From assembly GCF_000426285.1 (NCBI RefSeq), contig NZ_AUFB01000021.1:45021-109020 (forward strand): 64,000 bases of DNA, read 5' to 3'. The first letter of the stretch is position 1. Each line of letters starts with the position of its first letter. Source of the stretch: Rhizobium leucaenae USDA 9039 (GTDB taxonomy: Bacteria; Pseudomonadota; Alphaproteobacteria; Rhizobiales; Rhizobiaceae). The notes beneath the pieces are model-generated. The model had not been told where the DNA came from, did not search any database, and worked only from the letters and a program-made list of their open reading frames with translations. Positions 35,116 to 43,523 of this stretch are shown in pieces. Made by a program: the position numbers and the translations under genes.

Positions 35116-36462
35116 ATGTCCGTCATCGACGCCGGTCGCATGCAGGAAATCAAAGCCCGCTACCCGGAAATCCTGCACCGATCGTTCCGCCAGCGTTTCG
35201 GCGCGCTGATGATCTTTCTTGGCGTGATCCTTTACGGCATCTACGCCGTCTGGTTTTTCGACCTGCCGAAGATCATCGCGGAAGCGCATTGGGAACGCGT
35301 CGGCATCTATCTGAGCGAATGGATCAGCTACGACGTTCAGCCGGAATTCCGCGTTTCCGGCGACAAGATCAGCGTCAAATATCCGCGTTTTTCGCCGCTC
35401 GGCGACAATCCGCATCCGGACTGGGTGACGAACAATCCCGACGGCAGCCTGACGGTCTCCGTCAGCGGCACCAGCCGCAGCGTGAAAGTTACCAAGACGC
35501 AAGCGATCCTGACCGCGCATGGCGTCACCGTTCCGATCGACTTCACCGGTAATTCGCCGAAGGTCCTCGGCTCGGAGCCGCCGCCGTCATGGATCACGGT
35601 CTACGACGACAACATCCTCGCCAATATGGGCTTTGCCGGCGACGTCAGCATCTCCACCGACCGCGTGAAGATCCGCAAGCGCTTCATCGGCTGGGCTAAT
35701 TTCGTCTTCGATACGCACTCGCCCTTCTTCGACAAGCCGGCGAGCGAAGTCATCAGCCTGATCGTGTCCGGGCCGCGGCTGGAGCCGGACCAGTCCAATC
35801 TCTCGCTGGCCTTCGACAATATCTGGAACAACGGTGCATGGCAGCATGGCGATGTCTGGACCAAGCTGTTCCAGACCATCGTCATGGCCTTCCTCGGCAC
35901 ACTGCTCGGTTCGCTCGCCGCTTTCCCGCTGGCCTTCATGGCGGCGCGCAACATCACGCCGAACCGGCTGGTCAATCAGATATTGAAGCGCTTCTTCGAT
36001 TTCCTGCGTTCGGTCGATATGCTGATCTGGGCTCTATTCCTGACCCGCGCCTTCGGCCCCGGCCCGCTCGCCGGCAGCGGCGCAATCTTCCTGACGGAAA
36101 CCGGCACACTCGGCAAACTCTATTCCGAAGGCCTGGAGAACATCGACAACAAGCCGCGCGAAGGCGTCAAATCGACGGGTTCGTCGACGGTTCTCGTACA
36201 TCGCTACGGCATCCTGCCACAGATCGTTCCCGTCATCGTCAGCCAGACCCTCTACCAGTGGGAATCGAATGTGCGCGGCGCCACCATCATCGGCGCTGTC
36301 GGCGCCGGCGGTATCGGCCTGAAGCTTTGGGAGGCGATGCGCACCAATGCCAATTGGGAAAACGTCGCCTATATGGTGCTCTTGATCCTGATCGTCGTCT
36401 TCCTGTTCGACGCCGCTTCCAATGCACTGCGCTCGCGCCTGATGGGCACGCAAAACAGGTAG
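35116..36462 (+). CDS. phnE: Phosphonate ABC importer permease PhnE (second copy, enlarged)
   Basis: A 448-residue permease, over 120 residues longer than the first copy. The permease core is in the C-terminal half (FPLAFMAARNITPNRLVNQ, GLENIDNKPREGVKSTGSSTVLVHRYGILPQIVPVIVSQ). Between the first helix (ALMIFLGVILYGIYAVWFFDL) and the core lies an inserted region of about 170 residues, roughly 55-230, rich in beta-type and polar sequence (DGSLTVSVSGTSRSVKV, FAGDVSISTDRVKIRKRF) and expected in the periplasm. The start overlaps nothing and lies nine bases after phnE1. Confidence 0.92.
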   Translation: MSVIDAGRMQEIKARYPEILHRSFRQRFGALMIFLGVILYGIYAVWFFDLPKIIAEAHWERVGIYLSEWISYDVQPEFRVSGDKISVKYPRFSPLGDNPHPDWVTNNPDGSLTVSVSGTSRSVKVTKTQAILTAHGVTVPIDFTGNSPKVLGSEPPPSWITVYDDNILANMGFAGDVSISTDRVKIRKRFIGWANFVFDTHSPFFDKPASEVISLIVSGPRLEPDQSNLSLAFDNIWNNGAWQHGDVWTKLFQTIVMAFLGTLLGSLAAFPLAFMAARNITPNRLVNQILKRFFDFLRSVDMLIWALFLTRAFGPGPLAGSGAIFLTETGTLGKLYSEGLENIDNKPREGVKSTGSSTVLVHRYGILPQIVPVIVSQTLYQWESNVRGATIIGAVGAGGIGLKLWEAMRTNANWENVAYMVLLILIVVFLFDAASNALRSRLMGTQNR

Positions 36463-36650
36463 GAAGCCTTCGGAAAAAATCGCGGCGCATCATCATTTTG
36501 TCACGGGAATCCGGTAGCGCAGGTCGGCAAGACAACATTGCTCGAGTTCGCTTTAGCCGGATTCGAACCGCTGCTGCCTTGCTGCTCTTGCGGTTTGTCG
36601 CAAATCACCCAACAGTGTCTCGCGCCGCCGATTTTCCAAGGAATGCAGCC

Positions 36651-37337
36651 TTGCGCTATGCTCTCTATTTCACGCCGCCCAAAGACGATCCGCTGACCGC
36701 GCTTGCCGCCCGCTGGCTCGGCCGCGATGCATTTTCCGATGAGATCTTTTCCGACAGGGCCATGGGTCCCCTGCCGGAAGGCCATGCCGAACTGACCGCC
36801 GATCCGCGCCGATATGGCTTTCACGCCACGCTGAAGGCGCCGTTCGAGCTTGCCGGCTCGGTGACTGAGCGCGATCTTCTCGATGTCGCCGCCGAGTTCG
36901 CCGCCCGCACCAAGGCTTTTACGATTCCGGAACTGGTGCTCGGCCAGCTCGGGCATTTCTTCGCGCTCGTGCCAGGCTCGCTTTACCAGCCGCTACAGGA
37001 TTTTGCCTCGCGTGTGGTCAAGACCTTCGAACCCTTTCGCGCGCCGCTTTCGGATCATGATATCACCCGGCGCAATCCGGAAGGGTTGAGCGAACCGCAG
37101 CGCGCCAATCTGCTGCGCTGGGGCTATCCGTACGTCAACGACGAGTTCCGTTTCCATATGACGTTGACCGGGCGCGTTCCAATCGAACGTCAGGCCGACA
37201 TGCACGACGTTCTGCGCGCGCGCTTCGCCGACCATATCGGCAAGGCACTCGATGTTTCCGGCCTCGCGGTCTTTATTGAAGAGAAGCGTGGCGCTCCCTT
37301 TACCGTCCGTTCCTGGCTGCCGCTTTCCGGCGCCTAA
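36651..37337 (+). CDS. DUF1045 phosphonate-operon protein, 2H phosphoesterase-like
   Basis: A 228-residue protein of the DUF1045 family tied to C-P lyase operons. Two HxT motifs, H58-A-T60 in YGFHATLKAPFEL and H169-M-T171 in FRFHMTLTGRV, are spaced as in 2H phosphoesterases, which open cyclic phosphodiesters or process nucleotide 2',3' ends. It starts at a TTG (36651) with AAGGA nine bases upstream; the much longer open frame from 35838 overlaps phnE2. It could supply the cyclic ribose phosphodiesterase step done elsewhere by PhnP, which is absent here. Function is inferred. Confidence 0.85.
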   Translation: MRYALYFTPPKDDPLTALAARWLGRDAFSDEIFSDRAMGPLPEGHAELTADPRRYGFHATLKAPFELAGSVTERDLLDVAAEFAARTKAFTIPELVLGQLGHFFALVPGSLYQPLQDFASRVVKTFEPFRAPLSDHDITRRNPEGLSEPQRANLLRWGYPYVNDEFRFHMTLTGRVPIERQADMHDVLRARFADHIGKALDVSGLAVFIEEKRGAPFTVRSWLPLSGA

Positions 37338-37353
37338 TAGCGAAAGACCTGAC

Positions 37354-38493
37354 ATGACCAAAGAAACCGTCCTCTCCAACGCCCGCATCGTCCTCGAAGA
37401 CAAGATCGTCGAAGGTTCCGTGCTGATCCGTGACGGTCGCATCGCCGGCATATCCGAGAGCAATTCGGCGATCGGAGAGGATTTCGAGGGGGACTATCTG
37501 ATCCCGGGCCTGGTCGAGCTGCACACGGACCATCTGGAAGCTCACTATTCGCCGCGCCCCGGCGTTCGCTGGAACAAGACGGCGGCCATCCAGGCGCATG
37601 ACGCCCAGATCGTCACCTCCGGCATCACCACTGTGTTCGACTGCCTGCGCATGGGCTCGGATGAAGATGGCGGTTTCGAACGCGGCGAGATGCGCGACAT
37701 GGCCGATGCCATCCAGGCGGCGGAGCGCGAGGACCGGCTGCGCGCCGAACACCTGATCCACCTGCGTTGCGAAGTCTCCGCGGACAACGTCCTCGATCAT
37801 TTCCAGGATTTTGAGAAGGACCCTTATGTCCGGCTGGTTTCGCTGATGGACCACGCGCCGGGCCAGCGCCAGTTCCAGACCATGGATCAATATATCTTCT
37901 ACTATCAGAAGAAGCGCGGCCTGAGCGACGAAGCCTTCGCCCGTTTCGTTGCCAAGCGCCAGGAAGAATCGGCCAAATACGCAACGCCGCATCGCGACGC
38001 CATCTCCAAGGTTTGCGCCGAACGCGGCATCACCATCGCCAGCCATGACGACGCGACCCTTGCCCATGTCGACGAAGCCATCAATTACGGCGTTCGCCTT
38101 GCGGAATTCCCGACCAGCATCGATGCCGCCAAGGCGTCGCATGGCGCGGGCATGAGCGTGCTGATGGGCGCGCCGAACATCGTCCGCGGCAAGTCGCATT
38201 CCGGCAATATCGCCGCCCGCGATCTCGCCGAACTCGGCGTGCTCGACGTGCTGTCGTCGGATTATGTGCCGCTCAGCCTGCTGCATGCTCCCTTCATCCT
38301 CGCCGACGAGGTCGAGAGCATTTCCCTGCCACAGGCGATCGCCATGGTGACCGCGACCCCGGCGAAGACCGTCAGCCTGAACGACCGTGGCCGCATCGCC
38401 GAAGGCCTGCGCGCCGATCTCGTGCGCGTTCGCCGCGATCATGGCGTGCCGGTGACGCGCTCGGTCTGGCGAGAAGGACGACGTGTCGCATGA
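37354..38493 (+). CDS. phnM: Alpha-D-ribose 1-methylphosphonate 5-triphosphate diphosphatase PhnM
   Basis: A 379-residue amidohydrolase-fold enzyme that removes pyrophosphate from ribose phosphonate triphosphate, the step before PhnJ. Metal-site segments are GLVELHTDHLEAHYSPRPGVRWN and ITIASHDDATLAHVDEA, and a late conserved VLSSDYVPLSLLHAPF. The ATG at 37354 matches family starts; an upstream frame from 37252 reads DUF1045 sequence. It lies 16 bases after DUF1045 and overlaps phnN by ATGA. Confidence 0.95.
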   Translation: MTKETVLSNARIVLEDKIVEGSVLIRDGRIAGISESNSAIGEDFEGDYLIPGLVELHTDHLEAHYSPRPGVRWNKTAAIQAHDAQIVTSGITTVFDCLRMGSDEDGGFERGEMRDMADAIQAAEREDRLRAEHLIHLRCEVSADNVLDHFQDFEKDPYVRLVSLMDHAPGQRQFQTMDQYIFYYQKKRGLSDEAFARFVAKRQEESAKYATPHRDAISKVCAERGITIASHDDATLAHVDEAINYGVRLAEFPTSIDAAKASHGAGMSVLMGAPNIVRGKSHSGNIAARDLAELGVLDVLSSDYVPLSLLHAPFILADEVESISLPQAIAMVTATPAKTVSLNDRGRIAEGLRADLVRVRRDHGVPVTRSVWREGRRVA

Positions 38494-39092
38494 CGGTCGA
38501 GGCCAACACAAAGCCGGCTAACAACTTGATGTCCGACACAGCAGGCATCATGGCCGTGGTGGTCGGGCCGAGCGGTGCCGGCAAGGATACGCTGATGAAT
38601 CTCGCTGCCCGGCATTTTGCCGGTCGGCCGGATGTCCGCTTCGTCCGCCGCGTCATCACGCGGGAAGGCGATGCCGGCAACGAGGATCACAAAAGCGTCT
38701 CGGATGCCGATTTCGACGCACTGCAGCGCGCCGGCGCCTTCGCCGTTTCCTGGGAAGCGCATGGCCTGAAATATGGTATTCCGGTAGCGGTCCGCGATGA
38801 GCTAGCCGGCGGCCATCTCGTCATCGCCAACGGCTCGCGCTCGGCGTTACATCGCTTCCAGAGCGCATTTCCGCGGCTGAAGGTCATCAACGTCACGGCG
38901 CGGCGCGAGGTCTTGGCCGAGCGGCTGATGGCACGCGGTCGCGAAAGCCGTGAGGATGTGCTGAAGCGGCTGGAAAGAAGCTCGCTGACCGTTCAGGGCA
39001 GCTACGATGTCGCCGATATCGACAATAGCGGCACGCTTGAAGAGGCTGAACGCGCCATCATTTCGGTGCTGGAAGCGCTGATTTCAAAATAA
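38490..39092 (+). CDS. phnN: Ribose 1,5-bisphosphokinase PhnN
   Basis: A 200-residue kinase of the guanylate-kinase fold that makes PRPP from ribose 1,5-bisphosphate, recycling the sugar used by C-P lyase. The P-loop is VVVGPSGAGKDTL, followed by RFVRRVITREGDAGNEDHKSVSDADFDAL (substrate lid) and the arginine-rich MARGRESREDVLKRLERS. It is the last gene of the phosphonate locus. Its final codons, starting at 39071, are copied in the repeat downstream. Confidence 0.94.
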   Translation: MTVEANTKPANNLMSDTAGIMAVVVGPSGAGKDTLMNLAARHFAGRPDVRFVRRVITREGDAGNEDHKSVSDADFDALQRAGAFAVSWEAHGLKYGIPVAVRDELAGGHLVIANGSRSALHRFQSAFPRLKVINVTARREVLAERLMARGRESREDVLKRLERSSLTVQGSYDVADIDNSGTLEEAERAIISVLEALISK

Positions 39093-39226
39093 AGACGGTT
39101 TGTGCCGCACCTGCAGAAGCAAACCTCACGGTGCATCGCCCCCTCAACCTGCGCTTCGCGCGTCCTTCTCTCCGCTGGAGAGAAGTAGGGACTTGCCGCA
39201 CGTTCCGTTTCTCCTTCTCTCCTCGG
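39071..39226 (+). repeat. Intergenic repeat, unit 1 (includes the phnN 3' end)
   Basis: This unit begins in the last codons of phnN (GGAAGCGCTGAT at 39071), continues through GTTTGTGCCGC and a core TCACGGTGCATCGCCCCCTC at 39126 onward with a CTTCTCTCC hairpin, and ends near CGTTCCGTTTCTCCTTCTC. It is nearly identical to the unit 245 bases downstream. The core is shared with repeats at 34038 and 52702. Confidence 0.75.
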
Positions 39227-39315
39227 GTCCGAAGGACGGTGCCCGCCCTTCGACAAATTCAGGAGTCGAATGAGAGGGCCGGGTCCAAGGCAGGTAGAGT
39301 GAGCATCGTCGAACC

Positions 39316-39462
39316 GGAAGCGCTGATCAAGATAGAGACCGTTTGTGCCGCGCCTGCAGAAGGAATCTCACGGTGCAACGCCCCCTCAACCTGCGCTTCG
39401 CGCGTCCTTCTCTCCGATGGAGAGAAGGTAGGGACTTGCCGCACGTTCCGTTTCTCCTTCTC
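39316..39462 (+). repeat. Intergenic repeat, unit 2
   Basis: A second copy of the preceding unit, with period 245 and a few substitutions and small indels. It again starts GGAAGCGCTGAT, so the duplicated segment included phnN coding sequence. Between the copies (39238-39265) is a GGTGCCCGCCCTTCGACAA module that recurs at 52631. The stretch 39093-39545 contains only these repeats and the end of polA; no gene is seen. Confidence 0.75.
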
Positions 39463-39545
39463 CCCCGGGGAGAAGGTGGCCCGAAGGGTCGGATGAGGGG
39501 CCGCCTAGCTACGATGGCTGGCCTCCTCGCTGTGCCCGGATTACC

Positions 39546-42500
39546 TCAATGCGCCTCGTCCCAATTGTGAGCCGCGCGCGCGTCCACCTTCAATGGCACA
39601 GACATATCAACTGCCGGCATGGCGGCATTTTCCATCACCGAGACGATGATCGGCGTCGTGCGCTCGACATCGGCATCCTCGACTTCGAAGATCAGTTCGT
39701 CATGCACCTGCAGCAACATGCGCACGCGATCGGCGAGGCCCGCGGCCGCAAGCGCCGGCTCCATCTTGATCATGGCGCGGCGGATGACGTCGGCCGCCGA
39801 CCCCTGGATCGGCGCATTGATCGAGGCGCGTTCATTGAAGGCGCGCACGGACGGATTGGAGGAGCGGATTTCCGGAAAATGCACGCGGCGGCCGAAGATG
39901 GTTTCGACATAGCCCTTGTCGCGCGCTGCTGCTTTAGTGCTTTCCATATAATCGCGGATACCGGGGAAGCGCTCGAAATACCGTTTGATGTAATCGCCGG
40001 CTTCCGAACGCTCGATTGAAAGCTGGTTGGCAAGACCAAAGGCGGAAATGCCGTAGATGATACCGAAGTTGATCGCCTTGGCGCGGCGGCGCACTTCGCT
40101 CGGCATCCCTTCGATCGGCACGCTGAACATTTCCGAGGCCGTCATGGCGTGAATATCGACGCCATCGGCGAAAGCCTGTTCGAGCTGCGGGATGTTGGCG
40201 ACATGCGCCAGCACACGCAGTTCGATCTGGCTGTAGTCGGCCGAGATCAGCTTGTGACCCGGCGTCGAGATGAAAGCCGTGCGAATCTTGCGACCTTCGG
40301 CGGTACGAACTGGAATGTTCTGCAGGTTCGGTTCGGAGGAGGACAAGCGCCCGGTCGTGGTCGAGGCCAGCGAATAGGAGGTGTGGACGCGTTTGGTCTC
40401 GGGATGGACATAGCCCGGCAGCGCGTCGGTATAGGTGGATTTCAACTTGGTGAGCTGGCGCCAGTCGACGATCTTGCGCGGCAACTCGAAGCCGGCGGCT
40501 GCCAGATCTTCCAGCACTTGCGCCGAGGTCGACCATTGCCCGGTCTTGGTTTTGCTGCCGCCGGCAAGGCCCATCTTGCCGAAGAGAATATCGCCGAGCT
40601 GTTTCGGCGAGCCGATGTTGAAGCGCTCGCCGGCGAGCGTGTAGATCTCATCCTCGAGGGCGGCGGCACCCTGCGCCAGCTCGCCGGAGAGGCGCGACAG
40701 GATCTGCCGGTCAATGGTGATGCCGCGCTCTTCCATATGGGCAAGAACCGGCACTAGCGGCCGTTCCAGACGCTCATAGACGGTGGTGAGCTTTTCCGCC
40801 GCCAGCCGCGGCTTCAGCATCAGCCAGAGCCGCAGCGTCACATCGGCATCTTCGGCGGCATAGGCGGTGGCGCGGTCTATATCGACAAGATCGAAGGTGA
40901 CATTGGATCTGCCGCTGCCGGCGACATCCTTGTAGGCGATCGGCTTGTGGCCGAGCCAGCGCTCCGACAGGCTGTCCATGCCGTGTACTGCATTGGCGCC
41001 GCCATCGAGCACGTAGGACAGCAGCATGGTGTCATCGAAGGCCTTGAGCTCGATGCCATAGCGCTTCATCAGCAGATAATCGTATTTCAGGTTCTGCGCG
41101 ATCTTGAGGACGGAGGCGTCTTCGAGCAGATCCTTCAGCCGCGGCAGGGCGTCGCGGAGCGGAATCTGATTGTCCACCAGCCCGCCGCCGAGCAGATCGC
41201 CAACGCCGTTCTTGTGCCCGAGCGGCACGTAAGCGGCGCGGATGATCGCACCGGAGGGATCGTTCCGGTTATCGGCGATCGCCATTGAAAAGCCGACGAT
41301 TTCGGCCTGCATCGCGTCAAGCGAGGTCGTCTCGGTATCGAAGGCGACGATGCCGGTTTCGCGCGCGTCCGCGATCCACTGATCGAGGGCAGCCACATCG
41401 CGGATGGTGACATATGTCGAATGATCGATCGGCGCGGTGGCGAAGCTTGCCGCCCGCGCCCTGGCGAGTTCGACTGGCTCGGCGGCGCTTTCCGATGCCA
41501 TCCGCGCCTTGACCACCGGTGCGGGCACGGAGGCACCCTCGACCCTTACCTCGCTGCCGCCAACGAGATCGACATTTTTAGCGACGTCGAGGTCGGGACC
41601 ATGCGCTGTGTCGCCCCACTCGACCTTGACCTCGGATGGTTCGATCGCAGCCGCATCGCAATCGCAGGCGTCGGCGACGCGGCGCGTGAGCGAGGTGAAT
41701 TCCATCGCCTTCAGGAAACCGATCAGTTTCGGGCCGTTCTGCGATTCGAGCACCAATGCCTCGAGCGGCAGTTCCAGCGGCACATCGGTCCTCAGCGTCA
41801 CCAACTGCCGGGAAATGCGGGCCAGCTCGGCATTGGCGATGATGTTTTCCCGGCGCTTCTGCTGCTTGATCTCGCCGGCACGGGCGAGCAGCGTGTCGAG
41901 ATCGCCGAACTCCTCCAGAAGCTGCGCCGCCGTCTTCGGACCGATGCCGGGAATGCCGGGTACGTTGTCGATGGAATCGCCGGTCATGGCCTGCAGGTCG
42001 ATCATCTTTTCCGGCGGCACGCCCCACTTCTCGATGACATCGGGGATGCCGATCTGCTTGTCCTTCATGCTGTCATACATGTGGACCATCGGGGTGACGA
42101 GCTGCATCAGATCCTTATCGGAGGAGATGATGGTGACGTCGGCACCGATCGCCTCGGCCTGCCGGGCATAGGTGGCGATGATATCGTCCGCCTCGAAGCC
42201 GTCGGTTTCGATGCAAGGCAGGTTGAAGGCACGCGTCGCCTCGCGGATGAGCCCGAATTGCGGGATCAGCTCCTCCGGCGGTGCCGAGCGGTTTGCCTTG
42301 TAGGCGTCGTAGACATCCTTGCGGAACGTCCTCGAGGAATAGTCGAAGATGACGGCAAAATGGGTCGGCGTGACGCCGACCGAAGTATCGCGCGCCGAGG
42401 TCAGCAGCTTCCACAGCATATTGCAGAAACCGGAGACAGCGCCGACCGGCAATCCATCGGATTTGCGCGTCAGCGGCGGCAGGGCATGAAAGGCACGGAA

Positions 42501-42548
42501 AATGAAACCGGAGCCGTCGACGAGGAAGAGATGATCACCTTTTTTCAT
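39546..42548 (-). CDS. polA: DNA polymerase I
   Basis: A 1000-residue three-domain polymerase for Okazaki fragment maturation and repair. The 5'-3' exonuclease (about 1-290) has LFLVDGSGFIFRAFHALPPLTR and GDSIDNVPGIPGIGPKTAAQLL. The 3'-5' exonuclease (about 370-560) keeps the DxE pair in IVAFDTETTSLDA. The polymerase domain has motif A LISADYSQIELRVLAHV, motif B RRAKAINFGIIYG and motif C LQVHDELIFEV. I use the ATG at 42548 (MKKGDHLFLVDG); the codon at 42578 would add ten residues. Confidence 0.97.
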   Translation of the reverse strand: MKKGDHLFLVDGSGFIFRAFHALPPLTRKSDGLPVGAVSGFCNMLWKLLTSARDTSVGVTPTHFAVIFDYSSRTFRKDVYDAYKANRSAPPEELIPQFGLIREATRAFNLPCIETDGFEADDIIATYARQAEAIGADVTIISSDKDLMQLVTPMVHMYDSMKDKQIGIPDVIEKWGVPPEKMIDLQAMTGDSIDNVPGIPGIGPKTAAQLLEEFGDLDTLLARAGEIKQQKRRENIIANAELARISRQLVTLRTDVPLELPLEALVLESQNGPKLIGFLKAMEFTSLTRRVADACDCDAAAIEPSEVKVEWGDTAHGPDLDVAKNVDLVGGSEVRVEGASVPAPVVKARMASESAAEPVELARARAASFATAPIDHSTYVTIRDVAALDQWIADARETGIVAFDTETTSLDAMQAEIVGFSMAIADNRNDPSGAIIRAAYVPLGHKNGVGDLLGGGLVDNQIPLRDALPRLKDLLEDASVLKIAQNLKYDYLLMKRYGIELKAFDDTMLLSYVLDGGANAVHGMDSLSERWLGHKPIAYKDVAGSGRSNVTFDLVDIDRATAYAAEDADVTLRLWLMLKPRLAAEKLTTVYERLERPLVPVLAHMEERGITIDRQILSRLSGELAQGAAALEDEIYTLAGERFNIGSPKQLGDILFGKMGLAGGSKTKTGQWSTSAQVLEDLAAAGFELPRKIVDWRQLTKLKSTYTDALPGYVHPETKRVHTSYSLASTTTGRLSSSEPNLQNIPVRTAEGRKIRTAFISTPGHKLISADYSQIELRVLAHVANIPQLEQAFADGVDIHAMTASEMFSVPIEGMPSEVRRRAKAINFGIIYGISAFGLANQLSIERSEAGDYIKRYFERFPGIRDYMESTKAAARDKGYVETIFGRRVHFPEIRSSNPSVRAFNERASINAPIQGSAADVIRRAMIKMEPALAAAGLADRVRMLLQVHDELIFEVEDADVERTTPIIVSVMENAAMPAVDMSVPLKVDARAAHNWDEAH

Positions 42549-42699
42549 GGCAACATGGATAGCGTGGCACGTCTCCAACGTCCATATAAAGTTCCATCAG
42601 GCGCTGTGCGGACGGGCCAAATTTCTCACTCAAACGTTACCAATTTTTAATCAATCTAATCTGCGGATTCCCTTGAAAAACCATATTTTGAGCCACATC

Positions 42700-42850
42700 T
42701 GATACTCACCGGCGATTGATTACGCCGAGGGTCTGGCAACCGGCCTGTCCCCCGCCATGTCAGACTTGGACAAAGGCCTATCCCCCTCTCCGGGCCTTTG
42801 TCCCCCCTTTGAAGCCGCCATGGCCCCCCCTCCAGCCATGGCGGCTTTTC
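42700..42850 (+). ncRNA. Probable structured small RNA between polA and marR (alpha-r7-like position)
   Basis: Two strong hairpins lie in the 430-base gap. The first has 11-base perfect arms GGACAAAGGCC (42768-42778) and GGCCTTTGTCC (42793-42803). The second has 12-base perfect arms AAGCCGCCATGG (42812-42823) and CCATGGCGGCTT (42836-42847), followed by TTC, resembling an intrinsic terminator. A TTGAAA at 42673 could be part of a promoter. From memory, rhizobial alpha-r7 small RNAs (Smr7C in S. meliloti) lie between polA and a marR gene, matching this context. Ends are approximate. Confidence 0.62.
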
Positions 42851-42978
42851 TATTAGAATTCATTTACATAGACAGAAAAACAAACCACAGAATATTACCA
42901 GAATTTAACCCGCATCCGACGCAATCCACCCAAGATTTGATGATTGTTTTACTCCGAAATACGGGCATACTTGCAATC

Positions 42979-43410
42979 ATGGGATTTAATCGTTTGGACT
43001 CTGCGGCTTACCTTGCCAGTCAGATGGCGAAGGGATTTGCCCGCTCGTTGCAACAACGGGCGGCGGGGCTTGGTTTTTCCCCCGGCCAATTTCCGATCCT
43101 GATCGAGTTGTGGTCCGAAGACGGCCTGACGCAGAAGCAATTGCTGGAGCGCGTCGATATCGAGCAGGCGACGATGGCTAATACGCTGTCGCGCATGGAA
43201 CGCGACGGGCTTGTCGAACGGCGGCCACATCCATCCGACAAACGCGCGCAACTGGTGTTCCTGACAGGCAAGGCCAGTGCCATGCAGACCGAAGCCGTCG
43301 AAGCGGCGATGGCCGCGGACAAGGAGCTGTTTCGAGGTTTCCGCACCTTCGAGCGCGAGCTGCTGCTCGAATATATCAGGCGCATCCTGGAAAACGCCAA
43401 GCATCTCTAG
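42979..43410 (+). CDS. MarR family transcriptional regulator
   Basis: A 143-residue winged-helix regulator. The dimerisation helix at the start (DSAAYLASQMAKGFARSLQQRAAGLGFSPGQFPILIELW) is followed by the DNA-binding segment GLTQKQLLERVDIEQATMANTLSRMERDGLVERRPHPSDKRAQLVFLTGKA with the characteristic DxR wing. I start at the ATG at 42979; the open frame extends up to 42757 across the hairpins of the small RNA, which is unlikely to be translated. Regulated genes and ligand are unknown. Confidence 0.88.
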   Translation: MGFNRLDSAAYLASQMAKGFARSLQQRAAGLGFSPGQFPILIELWSEDGLTQKQLLERVDIEQATMANTLSRMERDGLVERRPHPSDKRAQLVFLTGKASAMQTEAVEAAMAADKELFRGFRTFERELLLEYIRRILENAKHL

Positions 43411-43523
43411 CTCCGCGCGGCTCGTCCAAGTGACGGTGCATTCGGAAATTTTCGGTTTTCCCGCCTCGAAACCGGACTGGCTTTGGTCTATCGTCCGGCC
43501 AATTTTCACGTAAGGAGTCGGAT

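Noticed and set aside
37252..37353. Upstream extension of PhnM
   Set aside because: Reads DUF1045 coding sequence in another frame; family starts match the ATG at 37354.
42668..42680. GCGGATTCCCTT near the small RNA, also present near the IS630-type left end (about 63680)
   Set aside because: A 12-base match without flanking similarity is not evidence of an insertion remnant.
42757..42978. In-frame N-terminal extension of the MarR protein across the hairpins
   Set aside because: It would translate two perfect stem-loops into Pro-rich sequence unlike MarR proteins; the ATG at 42979 gives a normal length.
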